This document shows positions 15,564-24,609 of a stretch of 64,000 nucleotides of DNA, piece after piece. The first letter of the stretch is position 1. Every line of letters begins with the position of its first letter. The position numbers and the translations under genes are program-made. The notes beneath the pieces are model-generated. The model was not told the origin of the DNA. It saw nothing but the letters and a program-made list of their open reading frames with translations, and did no database searches. Origin of the DNA: a marine actinobacterium PHSC20C1 (GTDB lineage Bacteria > Actinomycetota > Actinomycetes > Actinomycetales > Microbacteriaceae); contig CH672415.1 in the NCBI GenBank assembly GCA_000153145.1, positions 251,854 through 315,853 on the forward strand, in the 5' to 3' direction.

Positions 15564-16571
15564 CTAGTCGAACCGCGCGGTTTCCAAACGGTAGAGCGCA
15601 AGCGCGACCGAGAGTCGCGTGCGCCCGCGTGAAGTGCGCACGTCGAAGCCGAGCTTGCCGCTGAGCTCCTCCGCCCGAGTTTGCACGGTCGAGTGATGGA
15701 AGCCGAGCGAATTCGCTGCGGCACGCAGGCTCTCACTCGCGGCGAGAGTGTCGAGCATCGGAAGGATGCGCGGGGTCTCGCGAATCACAACACCGAGCGA
15801 CTGCAGGTCGCAGTTCTCTGGTGCTCCGGCGGGAGTAATCGCAGCGAGTAGCAGCAACGAACCGAGGTCATCCGCATGTAGAACTGGCTCGCCATCTGAA
15901 GTAAGCCGCAGGGCAGTGAGCGCGGATTGCCACGACCGAACGAGATCGCTCGGCGCCGCAGCGATGCCGATTCCCGCTCGCGGAGCAGCCACAACATCCG
16001 TGCTGAGCAGGATCTCGGCGCGCACGTCACCAGCGACCGTTGTGATGACAGCGGAGGGACCCGCTGCCGCCCTCGTCGTGCTCGCTGGTTGTGTGATCAC
16101 TCGGTAACGGGTGGTCGGCGCAAGGTGAAGAGACTGGGCGGCGCTGTGCTGGTGCTCGGGGGTTTCTTCAGAATCCAGCAGTGTTTCGACAGGGTTGTGA
16201 ACGGATTCCGCGGGCCCCGTGCGCTCGAAAAGAATCCCGAGGGCGAGAGCAACCCGTTCCAGAATCATGTCGTCGTTGGCATGCGGAGCGTCTGCACGCT
16301 CGATCCACACGGTTGCGCCAGTTGGGACGGCTCGAGAAGGCCACGAACCCGCAGAACCGGGATCGGCGCTGCGCCGGCCACGCTCGTCGACTCGAATGTT
16401 TAGTGTTGCCGATGAGAGGCCAGCCGGGCATCCAGCGAGCATGCTTGCCCCGCGCAGGAGCACTTCAGCGCTGGCATGACCTGCGGTGAGCGCGTCGAAG
16501 TAAGAGATCACGCGAAGGGTTTCGCTCGCTTCGGGATCGAGCGCTTTTAAGCGCCCAGCTAGTTCTTGCAT
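15564..16571 (-). CDS. PucR/CdaR-family transcriptional regulator
   Basis: 335 aa. The C-terminal PucR-type helix-turn-helix is clear at about 275-335: SLRAAANSLGFHHSTVQTRAEELSGKLGFDVRT and SVALALYRLE. The rest resembles the variable sensory part of CdaR-like regulators and has no recognised ligand. Such proteins activate purine, sugar-acid or amino-acid catabolism genes. Its position between the oxidoreductase and an esterase gene suggests one of them as target, but this is only context. It starts at ATG 16571. Confidence 0.82.
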   Translation of the reverse strand: MQELAGRLKALDPEASETLRVISYFDALTAGHASAEVLLRGASMLAGCPAGLSSATLNIRVDERGRRSADPGSAGSWPSRAVPTGATVWIERADAPHANDDMILERVALALGILFERTGPAESVHNPVETLLDSEETPEHQHSAAQSLHLAPTTRYRVITQPASTTRAAAGPSAVITTVAGDVRAEILLSTDVVAAPRAGIGIAAAPSDLVRSWQSALTALRLTSDGEPVLHADDLGSLLLLAAITPAGAPENCDLQSLGVVIRETPRILPMLDTLAASESLRAAANSLGFHHSTVQTRAEELSGKLGFDVRTSRGRTRLSVALALYRLETARFD

Positions 16572-16684
16572 TCTCGTTCCGCCCTTTGTGGTTCGAGCCC
16601 TACTCTATTCTGCTGCCCCGCGAGGAAGGAGCCGGGAAGGAGCAGGGAAACTGTCGGGACTCGAACCACTCGAGTCTCTCGAGA

Positions 16685-17650
16685 TTAGACGCCAAGCGTT
16701 CGACGCAACCAGTTCAGTCGAGCATCCTGAGTCGCTATCGAGAGTGCGGCAAAGGGGGCCATGCTGTCGTAACCGTGAAATCCTCCCGGCCACACGTGAA
16801 GTTCACAGTGACCGCCAGATGCCCAGATCGCCGAAGCATACGCGACGTCTTCGTCACGGAATACTTCTGATGTTCCTACATCGATGAATGTCGGAGGCAG
16901 GTTGCTGAGATCTGTCGCGCGCGCCGGGGCTGCATAGATCGAGACCTGGTCGGTCTTGCGGCGGTCACCCAGCAGGGCGTCCCACCCTGTGTCGTTGCTG
17001 CCGCGATCCCACACCCCTGTTCCATCGATTTGATGGCTTGAGACCGTTTCATTGCGGTCATCAATCATTGGATAGATCAGTACCTGCGCGGCAAGGTGGG
17101 GTCCACCGCGGTCACGCGCCAGTAGCGCGGTTCCGGCGGCAAGCCCGCCACCAGCACTTCCACCGGAGATGACCAACTTGGCGGGATCGAACCCGAGCGC
17201 AGCGGCATTGGCTGCCGTCCACACGAGGCCCGCGTAGCAGTCTTCGACGGGAGCAGGGTCAGGATGTTCGGGAGCCAAGCGGTATTCGACGGAGACGACC
17301 ACGGCATCCAGCTCATCAACCCACGACAGCATTGTCTCCATGCCTGTGAAGCGGTCGCCAATAATCATGCCGCCGCCATGGGTGTGGAAAATTCCCGGGC
17401 CTGCAGTGGTGTGATCATCGCGCGCGAAGATCGAGACGATGAGGTCACCATCGGGGCCGGGAATTGTTTGCTCGCGATGACTGATTGAACGGCCGTCAAG
17501 CAGGGCAGGCACGTCGGTCGCGAATCCGGTGCGAAGGGGCTGAATCATCTCCGGAGTGACGGTGGGCGGGAGCTGTTCATTGACAACGCCGAGAACTGCG
17601 GCAAGTTCGGTGTCGAACGGGGGAGCGGGATGAACAGTGTGCATAGTCAT
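16685..17650 (-). CDS. Alpha/beta hydrolase, hormone-sensitive-lipase type esterase
   Basis: 321 aa from the ATG at 17650, which has GGAGG 4 nt upstream; a second ATG at 17644 would also fit. HTHGGGMIIGD forms the oxyanion hole, GGSAGGGLA is the nucleophile elbow (usual G-D-S-A-G), DVGTSEVFRDE carries the acid and GGFHGYD the histidine. HSL-type enzymes hydrolyse short-chain carboxylic esters; the natural substrate is unknown. Membership is secure although the first residue of the elbow pair is Gly-Gly rather than Gly-Asp. Confidence 0.9.
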   Translation of the reverse strand: MTMHTVHPAPPFDTELAAVLGVVNEQLPPTVTPEMIQPLRTGFATDVPALLDGRSISHREQTIPGPDGDLIVSIFARDDHTTAGPGIFHTHGGGMIIGDRFTGMETMLSWVDELDAVVVSVEYRLAPEHPDPAPVEDCYAGLVWTAANAAALGFDPAKLVISGGSAGGGLAAGTALLARDRGGPHLAAQVLIYPMIDDRNETVSSHQIDGTGVWDRGSNDTGWDALLGDRRKTDQVSIYAAPARATDLSNLPPTFIDVGTSEVFRDEDVAYASAIWASGGHCELHVWPGGFHGYDSMAPFAALSIATQDARLNWLRRTLGV

Positions 17651-17856
17651 GTGACCTCCATTGGTCTGCGCCACGTCATTGTGGCGGCGTGACTCCACGC
17701 TAGAGTCTGGCGTTGCACCATCAGTACCGCCACTCAGCCCAGGTTCCGAGCACGCTAACCGCCATGTGGCGGTATGGTGCTGGAATTATCAGGAAACGAC
17801 GTGGTTGAACCGGATAACTGATTCATCAAGGCAGATTTTGGGAGACCGGAGCACTA

Positions 17857-18972
17857 ATGCAGTTCGGAATTTTCACCGTTAGCGACGTCACGACTGACCC
17901 GACAAACGGCACAACGCCCACCGAGGGCGAGCGCATCAAGGCGATTGTCACGATAGCGAAGAAAGCGGAAGAAGTCGGGCTCGACGTCTTCGCTCTGGGG
18001 GAGCACCACAACCCACCGTTCTTCTCCTCAAGCCCCACGACGACGCTCGCGTACATCGCAGCTCAAACAGAGAAGCTCATCCTCTCGACGAGCACGACGC
18101 TCATCACGACCAACGACCCGGTGAAGATCGCCGAAGACTACGCGATGCTTCAGCACCTCTCCGACGGTCGCGCCGACCTGATGATGGGTCGAGGCAACAC
18201 CGGCCCGGTCTACCCGTGGTTCGGCAAGGATATTCGTGAGGGCATCCCGCTCGCCATCGAAAACTATTCGCTGCTGCACAAGCTGTGGCGTGAGGAGTTC
18301 GTGAACTGGGAGGGCAAGTTCCGCACACCGTTGCAGGGCTTCCAATCCACTCCACGACCTTTGGATGGCGTGCCTCCCTTTGTCTGGCACGGCTCGATCC
18401 GCAGCCCCGAGATTGCAGAGCAAGCTGCGTTCTACGGAGATGGCTTCTTCGCCAACAACATCTTCTGGCCAAAAGAGCACTACATGCGCCTCGTGAGCTA
18501 TTACCGCCAGCGCTTTGAGCACTACGGTCACGGGACGGCATCGCAGGCCATTGTTGGCCTCGGTGGACAGGCGTTCATGCGCAGCAACTCTCAGTCGGCG
18601 AAGGCAGAATTCCGTCCATACTTCGACAACGCGCCCGTCTACGGCCACGGTCCTTCTATGGAAGACTTCACCGAGCAGACGCCGCTCGCGGTTGGCAGCC
18701 CGCAAGAGGTCATAGACAAGTACGCGGGGATGCGCGAGCACTTCGGTGACTACCAACGTCAGCTGTTCCTCATGGATCACGCCGGCTTGCCCCTCAAGAC
18801 AGTTCTCGAGCAACTCGACATCCTGGGCGAAGAAGTTGTGCCCGTGCTCCGCAAGGAATTCGCGTCCAACCGCCCAGCCGACGTTCCGGATGCTCCAACC
18901 CACGCCTCGCTCGTCGCCAAACGCGACTCGGCTCTCGCCGCCTCCGCGGCTACCGATGCCGCAGCCGTCTAG
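17857..18972 (+). CDS. FMN-dependent luciferase-like monooxygenase (CE1758 family)
   Basis: 371 aa, bacterial luciferase-like fold. FGIFTVSDVTTDPTNGTTPTEGER at the N-terminus, FALGEHHNPPF and DGRADLMMGRG are typical of the CE1758-type subfamily found in actinobacteria. The following gene is the matching CE1759-type FMN reductase, so the two form a two-component flavin monooxygenase: the reductase supplies FMNH2, the oxygenase uses it with O2. The substrate is unknown. A ribosome-binding site (GGAG) precedes the ATG; 43 nt separate it from its partner. Confidence 0.9.
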   Translation: MQFGIFTVSDVTTDPTNGTTPTEGERIKAIVTIAKKAEEVGLDVFALGEHHNPPFFSSSPTTTLAYIAAQTEKLILSTSTTLITTNDPVKIAEDYAMLQHLSDGRADLMMGRGNTGPVYPWFGKDIREGIPLAIENYSLLHKLWREEFVNWEGKFRTPLQGFQSTPRPLDGVPPFVWHGSIRSPEIAEQAAFYGDGFFANNIFWPKEHYMRLVSYYRQRFEHYGHGTASQAIVGLGGQAFMRSNSQSAKAEFRPYFDNAPVYGHGPSMEDFTEQTPLAVGSPQEVIDKYAGMREHFGDYQRQLFLMDHAGLPLKTVLEQLDILGEEVVPVLRKEFASNRPADVPDAPTHASLVAKRDSALAASAATDAAAV

Positions 18973-19015
18973 TCCCACAACACCCCACTGCTAACCCGTA
19001 AGAAAGAAGTTCCCT

Positions 19016-19648
19016 ATGTCTGACGTCAAGAAGATTGCCGTCATTGCCGCTGGACTCAGCCAGCCATCATCAACCCGACTACTCGCCGACCGCCTCACCG
19101 AGGCAACAGTCAACGATCTGAGAGCGCGCGGTGTCGCAGCTGAAGTTACCGTGATCGAACTGCGCGATCTCGCTCACGACGTCACGAATAACCTGCTCAC
19201 GGGGTTCCCGAGCGCCAAACTCGACGAGGCCATCGCTGCGGTGACCGGCGCAGACGGACTCATCGCCGTTACCCCCATCTTCACCACGAGCTACAGCGGG
19301 CTGTTCAAATCCTTCATTGACGTACTTGACCCACAATCGCTCACAGATCTACCCGTACTGCTCGGCGCGACCGGCGGAACCGATAGGCATTCACTGGCGA
19401 TCGACTACGCGATGCGACCGCTATTTAGCTACCTACACGCCGTGGCGGTGCCGACCGGTGTGTATGCGGCATCCGCAGACTGGGGAAGCGGGGGAGAGAG
19501 CACGTCAAGCACTCTTCCAGCACGGATAGAGCGTGCCGCCGCAGAACTGGCGGCGCTCGCGGCGGTCTCTGATCGTTCTGATCAGGTCATGGACCCGTTC
19601 GCGCTCCCCGAGGGCTTCAGCCCCGTGGGAAGCTTCGGCGCCCAATAA
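19016..19648 (+). CDS. FMN reductase (CE1759 family), partner of the upstream monooxygenase
   Basis: 210 aa flavodoxin-like NADPH:FMN reductase. AAGLSQPSSTRLLADRL binds the FMN phosphate; ADGLIAVTPIFTTSYSGLFKSFIDVL is the conserved PxxxxSxxGxLK-like flavin-binding region. It likely supplies reduced FMN to the luciferase-like enzyme encoded just upstream in the same operon. AAGAAAG precedes the ATG. Confidence 0.9.
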   Translation: MSDVKKIAVIAAGLSQPSSTRLLADRLTEATVNDLRARGVAAEVTVIELRDLAHDVTNNLLTGFPSAKLDEAIAAVTGADGLIAVTPIFTTSYSGLFKSFIDVLDPQSLTDLPVLLGATGGTDRHSLAIDYAMRPLFSYLHAVAVPTGVYAASADWGSGGESTSSTLPARIERAAAELAALAAVSDRSDQVMDPFALPEGFSPVGSFGAQ

Positions 19649-19729
19649 GAACTAGCCGCGCTGCTCGGCGAACTCCGCAGTGGTGTAATTCACGCGGTGT
19701 CGCCGGGCGGCAGCGGTTGTTTCGCTCGT

Positions 19730-19912
19730 TTATCCAGTCTTGCGGCGGAAGTCGCGCTTGTGATCCGCGCGGTCTTGCGTGCCGTGGATAGCTGATTCGG
19801 CATCCAAGTGACCTGGACGGGCTGTTTCCTTGCCCTGCTTGCGATCAAGCGCCTCGCGGAACCTGCGCTTGTTCTCTTCGCTCGCAGAGGGTGTTTCTTC
19901 TGTGGGTTCCAT
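19730..19912 (-). CDS. DUF5302 small protein
   Basis: 60 aa, charged and probably disordered. The pattern ENKRRFREALDRKQGK followed by AIHGTQDRADHKRDFRRKTG matches the actinobacterial DUF5302 family as I remember it. No function is known. It lies on the strand opposite to pnp, within the rpsO-pnp insertion. Confidence 0.75.
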   Translation of the reverse strand: MEPTEETPSASEENKRRFREALDRKQGKETARPGHLDAESAIHGTQDRADHKRDFRRKTG

Positions 19913-20221
19913 ACCCCCAAGCGTAAACGACTGAGGGCCATAGCGTGTCGCAATCGCTGTTATCTAGGGCCACAGAGTGCGTAATGGTACGATTATGAGC
20001 GTTGTCCACGTAGTTGTAGGCCAACGTACGGAGCAGGCTGGCAAGAAGCTGGTCACCGGTGGTAATTTTCCGAGTTGTTCGGAGGCTTTCTACTGTTGGC
20101 CAGACGTGCGCCGCCACTCTAGGCATGCGCACGAACCATCGCGTCCTTCTGCCCGCTCCTGCTCCTTGACGAGTCGCACACCACACGGGTGCGCGACGTA
20201 AAACAAAGGAGAAACCCCCGC
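19913..20221 (+). promoter_or_regulatory. pnp promoter and long leader
   Basis: An extended -10 element, TG-G-TACGAT (hexamer 19988-19993), could start a leader of about 220 nt. Its 3' end carries a 10-bp hairpin (20173-20182 with 20188-20197, one mismatch) ending 7 nt before the Shine-Dalgarno AAAGGAG (20205-20211). PNPase mRNAs are autoregulated through leader structures in E. coli, and a conserved actino-pnp RNA motif is known upstream of pnp in actinobacteria. Whether this leader is a member needs a covariance search. Confidence 0.5.
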
Positions 20222-22471
20222 ATGGAGGGTCCAGAAATCACATTCGCCGAAGCCGTTCTCGATAACGGTAAGTTCGGCAAGCGCACCGTGCGCTTCGAAA
20301 CCGGTCGACTCGCTCAGCAGGCACAGGGTGCCGTTGCTGCGTACCTCGACGAAGAAACAATGATCTTGAGCGCGACAAGCGCTGGCAAGCACCCGCGTGA
20401 AGGCTTCGACTTCTTCCCCCTCACTGTGGATGTTGAAGAGCGCTCATACGCAGCAGGCAAGATCCCCGGCAGCTTCTTCCGCCGCGAGGGTCGTCCGTCG
20501 ACGGAAGCGATTCTCGTTTGCCGTCTCATTGACCGTCCGATGCGTCCGACGTTCGTTGAGGGACTCCGCAACGAAGTTCAGATTGTCATCACCGTCCTGA
20601 GCATTGCTCCCGACGAGTTCTACGACGCCCTCTCGATCAACGCTGCATCGCTCAGCACCCAGATCTCGGGTCTTCCGTTCTACGGTCCCATTGCCGGCAT
20701 CCGCCTGGCTCTGATCAACGACCAGTGGGTTGCTTTCCCGAAGCACAGCCAGCTCGCTGACGCTGTCTTCGACCTCACCGTTGCTGGCCGTATGGTCACT
20801 AACGACAATGGTGAAGAAGACATCGCCATCATGATGGTTGAAGCAGAAGCTACTGAGAACAGCTGGGAGCTCATCAAGGCTGGCGCAACCAAGCCAGACG
20901 AGGCCGTTGTTGCTCAGGGACTCGAAGCATCCAAGCCGTTCCTCAAGCAGCTTGTCAAGGCTCAGCTCGAGGTTGCTAACAAGGCTGCCAAGCCTGTTGC
21001 CGAGTTCCAGCTCTTCCCGCCGTACTCCGACCAGGCGTACAACGCGGTCAGCGAAATTGCTGAAGCAGAGCTTCGCGATGTTTACAAGATCGCTGACAAG
21101 ATCCAGCGCCAGACCGCTGACGATGAGCTCAAGGCTCGCGTCAAGGCTGAAGTTCAGTCGAAGGTCGACGCTGAAGAACTCAGCGCAGACGTTCTCGGCA
21201 TGGTTGGTGGCGCGTACAAGGCCGTCAGCAAGAAGGTCATGCGCCAGCGCGTACTCACCGAAGGAATCCGCATCGACGGCCGTGGCTTGAGCGACATTCG
21301 TGCGCTTGATGCTGAGGTCGAGGTCATTCCTCGCGTTCACGGTTCGGCAATCTTCCAGCGCGGCGAGACCCAGATCTTGGGTGTCACAACGCTGAACATG
21401 CTCAAGATGGAGCAGCAGATTGACTCACTGGCCCCAGTGACCAAGAAGCGCTACATGCACCACTACAACTTCCCGCCCTACTCGACTGGTGAGACCGGTC
21501 GCGTTGGTAGCCCGAAGCGTCGCGAAATCGGTCACGGTTTCTTGGCAGAGCGTGCCATCGCGCCAGTGCTTCCTCCGCGCGAGGAATTCCCTTACGCCAT
21601 CCGCCAGGTTTCCGAGGCTCTCGGTTCCAACGGTTCGACGTCGATGGGTTCTGTTTGTGCTTCGACCCTGTCACTGCTCAACGCTGGTGTGCCACTGCGC
21701 GCACCCGTTGCGGGTATCGCCATGGGCCTGATCTCGGATGAAGTTGATGGCGTTACGCGCTACGCAGCTCTCACCGACATCCTTGGTGCTGAAGATGCCC
21801 TCGGCGACATGGACTTCAAGGTTGCCGGTACGAGCGAATTCGTTACCGCCATTCAGCTCGACACCAAGCTCGCTGGTTTGCCTTCGTCGGTTCTCGACGG
21901 TGCGCTCAAGCAGGCTAAGGAAGCGCGTACCGCGATTCTTTCGGTGCTCAACGCTGCAATCGATGCTCCCGACGAGATGGCCCCTACGGCTCCTCGCGTG
22001 ATCTCGGTTCAGATTCCGATCGACAAGATCGGTGAGCTCATCGGGCCCAAGGGCAAGAACATCAACCAGATTCAGGATGACACCGGAGCCGACATCTCGA
22101 TCGAGGATGACGGAACCGTTTACATCGGCGCTGTCGATGGTCCTTCTGCCGAGGCTGCACGCGCGGCGGTCAACGCCATTGCGAACCCGCTCAACCCTGA
22201 GGTTGGCGAACGCTTCTTGGGTACGGTCGTCAAGATCGCTACCTTCGGCGCATTCGTTTCGCTCACTCCGGGTAAAGACGGATTGCTGCACATCTCTGAG
22301 GTTCGCAAGCTTGCCGGTGGCAAGCGTGTTGAGAACGTCGAAGACGTGCTCGCCGTTGGCCAGAAGATTCAGGTCGAAATCACCAAGATTGATGACCGCG
22401 GAAAGCTTTCGCTTGCTCCGGTTACTGACGAGTCTGACGCAGAAGCAGCGGTTCCCGCTGAGGAAAGCTAG
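20222..22471 (+). CDS. pnp: Polyribonucleotide nucleotidyltransferase (PNPase)
   Basis: 749 aa, full length. Phosphorolytic 3'-5' exoribonuclease and RNA-tailing enzyme. Two RNase PH domains (about 10-220 and 330-560) are separated by a helical domain. The second has [18 protein letters not shown] and the catalytic [19 protein letters not shown] segment. KH domain ([23 protein letters not shown]) and S1 domain ([17 protein letters not shown]) follow. ATG 20222 was chosen for AAAGGAG 10 nt upstream; an in-frame GTG at 20189 lies inside the leader hairpin. Monocistronic, with a terminator downstream. Confidence 0.98.
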   Translation: MEGPEITFAEAVLDNGKFGKRTVRFETGRLAQQAQGAVAAYLDEETMILSATSAGKHPREGFDFFPLTVDVEERSYAAGKIPGSFFRREGRPSTEAILVCRLIDRPMRPTFVEGLRNEVQIVITVLSIAPDEFYDALSINAASLSTQISGLPFYGPIAGIRLALINDQWVAFPKHSQLADAVFDLTVAGRMVTNDNGEEDIAIMMVEAEATENSWELIKAGATKPDEAVVAQGLEASKPFLKQLVKAQLEVANKAAKPVAEFQLFPPYSDQAYNAVSEIAEAELRDVYKIADKIQRQTADDELKARVKAEVQSKVDAEELSADVLGMVGGAYKAVSKKVMRQRVLTEGIRIDGRGLSDIRALDAEVEVIPRVHGSAIFQRGETQILGVTTLNMLKMEQQIDSLAPVTKKRYMHHYNFPPYSTGETGRVGSPKRREIGHGFLAERAIAPVLPPREEFPYAIRQVSEALGSNGSTSMGSVCASTLSLLNAGVPLRAPVAGIAMGLISDEVDGVTRYAALTDILGAEDALGDMDFKVAGTSEFVTAIQLDTKLAGLPSSVLDGALKQAKEARTAILSVLNAAIDAPDEMAPTAPRVISVQIPIDKIGELIGPKGKNINQIQDDTGADISIEDDGTVYIGAVDGPSAEAARAAVNAIANPLNPEVGERFLGTVVKIATFGAFVSLTPGKDGLLHISEVRKLAGGKRVENVEDVLAVGQKIQVEITKIDDRGKLSLAPVTDESDAEAAVPAEES

Positions 22472-22500
22472 ATCCACTTAGCTCACCAGCAGTAACGCAC

Positions 22501-22529
22501 AGTGCCCATCCTCTTAGAGGGTGGGCACT
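22501..22529 (+). terminator. Terminator after pnp
   Basis: A 13-bp stem (22501-22513 with 22517-22529, one G-T pair) has a TTA loop. The downstream sequence CTGCCGTT is only weakly T-rich. Confidence 0.7.
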
Positions 22530-22631
22530 CTGCCGTTAACGGTGCGATTGACCGTCAGCGCGAGGCGTTGTCAGCCGTGACTCCCTCTTTGGGGTGCCCA
22601 CTCGGGCATGTTTGGGCGCTACTGTGGTTTT

Positions 22632-22817
22632 GTGACCCGAATCACTACACCTCTTGATGCCTTCATGAGCGACATGCTCGTGTGGCTCGATGGCGCCTGG
22701 TATTTGTGGGTAGCTCTCGGCATTGTTGTGCTTGTCGTGGTTGTAAGCGTGGTTGTTGCGAAGATGCGCAGCCGTGGTTACGAGCGCGTACCTCACTATT
22801 TCCGCCAGAACTCCTAA
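22632..22817 (+). CDS. Small single-span membrane protein
   Basis: 61 aa from GTG 22632. One hydrophobic helix (about residues 23-46, YLWVALGIVVLVVVVSVVVA) is followed by the basic stop-transfer KMRSRGYERV, so the C-terminus is probably cytosolic. TACTGT at 22620-22625 stands exactly 6 nt before GTG 22632 and there is no Shine-Dalgarno sequence, matching the leaderless pattern of this window; this supports both its reality and its start. No family recognised. Confidence 0.62.
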   Translation: MTRITTPLDAFMSDMLVWLDGAWYLWVALGIVVLVVVVSVVVAKMRSRGYERVPHYFRQNS

Positions 22818-22877
22818 CGCACACCATTGCGATCGTTAGATTTTTCCCGTATTCCCGAGGCGGGATATTTGTCGCGC

Positions 22878-23423
22878 CTACGCGGAAGCTGGTTCAGGAT
22901 CTGTTCTTGATAGTCCCGTTAGTTGGGCTCGCGCCACCACGTAGTCTCGCATCATGAACCCGAGCATCGCGGGTGTGCTTCCTTCAGGGATATCCAGGCG
23001 TTCGGTATTCAACGCGCTCAGGGTAAAAATGTAGCGGTGGTCGCCATGGCCGGCGGGGGGAGCCGCGCCCTGAAATGACTCGAGACGAAGTTCGTTGGGC
23101 AAGGTGATGGCACCGCTGGGCATGAGCGCTCCATCAGTGGCTCCCGCGTTCTGTGGCAGCGACTCGATCGAGGCCGGAATATTGAGTACGGCCCAGTGCC
23201 ACCAACCACTACCCGTCGGAGCGTCAGGGTCGAGAACTGTCAGCACGAAACTTTTGGTTCCCGAGGGGAAGCCGTGCCAGTGAAGTGTGGGGGAGCGATC
23301 TTCACCTCCGGCGTTTGCAACGCCGGATCGAGCCCACTGCGGCAGCGTGCCGCCGGCTGTGAAGTCTGGGCTCTCAAGTTTAAATGAGGGCACGATAGGA
23401 AGCTTCCAATTGGGATCGTTCAC
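22878..23423 (-). CDS. YbhB/YbcL-family PEBP-like protein
   Basis: 181 aa phosphatidylethanolamine-binding/Raf-kinase-inhibitor-like protein. Family segments are present: VLTVLDPDAPTGSGWWHWAVLNIP, GHGDHRYIFTLSAL and the Asp-Pro-Asp-Ala-Pro ligand-pocket motif. Bacterial members have no firmly established role. GTG 23423 follows AGAGGA by 8 nt and gives the usual N-terminus (NDPNWKLPIVPSF); an in-frame ATG at 23492 would add 23 residues. Confidence 0.88.
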   Translation of the reverse strand: MNDPNWKLPIVPSFKLESPDFTAGGTLPQWARSGVANAGGEDRSPTLHWHGFPSGTKSFVLTVLDPDAPTGSGWWHWAVLNIPASIESLPQNAGATDGALMPSGAITLPNELRLESFQGAAPPAGHGDHRYIFTLSALNTERLDIPEGSTPAMLGFMMRDYVVARAQLTGLSRTDPEPASA

Positions 23424-23616
23424 GACGGCAGTCCTCTCGAAGGTCAACACGGTGCTGTGGCCATTATTGCGAGGATGCGGCTTGAAGGACACTTTGGGAG
23501 GCTCAATGCTGCGCTATCTGACAGTTTTCAACACGGAGTAATAACGATAAGTCTGTCCTCCACGTGTTCAGACCACTCGCGGCATACGCTTACGAAAAGC
23601 CTTGTGGGAGGCCATT

Positions 23617-24609
23617 ATGACGCAGGTGAACCCGACGCGATTACAGCCGGGTTCCACTGGGGCGCGTGAAATAACCCAGCCGCACTTTACTACCAGAGTT
23701 ATTGGCTCGTCCGACCTCCGGGTTTTCCCTGTAGCGCTGAGTGGAAACGTCTTTGGCTGGACAGCGGACGATCCCGCAACAACCTCAATTCTCGATACTT
23801 TCGCCGATGGCGGCGGAAATTTTATTGACACCGCTGATTCGTATGCCTCAGGTCGAAGCGAGCTAATGATTGGCCGATGGATGCGCGACCGTCGCAATCG
23901 AGACAACATCGTCGTGGCGACCAAAGTCGGCAAGAGTCGCGAGAATCCGGGAATGCGCGCGGAAGCCATCAAACGTTCCGTCGCCGCCTCGCTTTCCAGA
24001 CTGGGCACGTCACATATCGACCTGTTGTACTTGCATGTTGACGATGAAAGTGTTGACTTCGACGAGACATTGCTTGCCGTTGATGAGCTGATTGGTGAGG
24101 GCAAGGTTCGCTATTTTGGCGGCTCTGACCACACCGGAAATCGTCTCATCCAAGCGCGTATCGCGTGCGGCCAGATGGGAGTCGCGCCGATGGTTGCGGT
24201 CCAATCTCACTACAACTTGCTCCATCGCAAAGACTACGAGACCGGTCTTGCTCATGTTGCGGCGATTCAGGGACTTGGCGTGATGCCTCGCTTCGCGCTG
24301 GCCAGTGGCTTCTTGAGCGGAAAATACCGTCAGCGTGCAGACGTGGCTCGCAACCCTCGAGGGCATGACGCTCTCCGGTATATGCGCCGTCGCGGATTCA
24401 AAGTGTTGCACGCACTCGATGAGGTTGCGGACGAGCACGAGGCAAGCGTTGCGACAATAGCCTTAGCCTGGTTGCTCAATAAGCCAGGAGTAGTCGCTCC
24501 GGTCGTCAGCGCCAGCAGTGCCGTCCAAGTGCCCGAACTGCTTGCCGCCGCGCGCGTACAAATGACGCGACACCAGTCGGCAGAGCTCGATCGGGTGTCG
24601 AGCTACTAA
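23617..24609 (+). CDS. Aldo/keto reductase
   Basis: 330 aa TIM-barrel NADPH-dependent oxidoreductase. FADGGGNFIDTADSYASGRSE contains the catalytic Asp and Tyr, VVATKVG the Lys, and SRLGTSHIDLLYLHVDD carries the active-site His. The C-terminal LLNKPGVVAPVVSASS region binds the cofactor. Physiological substrate unknown. ATG 23617 follows GGGAGG by 5 nt. Its stop overlaps the convergent TetR gene by 4 nt, so the regulator is a candidate for controlling it. Confidence 0.9.
   Translation: MTQVNPTRLQPGSTGAREITQPHFTTRVIGSSDLRVFPVALSGNVFGWTADDPATTSILDTFADGGGNFIDTADSYASGRSELMIGRWMRDRRNRDNIVVATKVGKSRENPGMRAEAIKRSVAASLSRLGTSHIDLLYLHVDDESVDFDETLLAVDELIGEGKVRYFGGSDHTGNRLIQARIACGQMGVAPMVAVQSHYNLLHRKDYETGLAHVAAIQGLGVMPRFALASGFLSGKYRQRADVARNPRGHDALRYMRRRGFKVLHALDEVADEHEASVATIALAWLLNKPGVVAPVVSASSAVQVPELLAAARVQMTRHQSAELDRVSSY

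Noticed and set aside
16590-16665. T-arm-like strings on both strands (GGTTCGAGCCC on +, GGTTCGAGTCCC on -)
   Set aside because: The flanking bases do not form a T-stem and no anticodon or acceptor stem can be drawn, so no tRNA is called.
18028-18978. 316-codon open frame antisense to the luciferase-like gene
   Set aside because: Shadow of a well-recognised gene; composition biased to Arg/Glu/Val as expected of antisense frames.
20444-21340. 298-codon open frame antisense to pnp
   Set aside because: It mirrors the codon structure of pnp and has no family resemblance; shadow frame.
22634-22640. ACCCGAA over the start of the small membrane protein gene as a pairing target of the TTCGGGT loops
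   Set aside because: A given 7-mer is expected about eight times by chance on both strands of 64 kb, so one match carries little weight.
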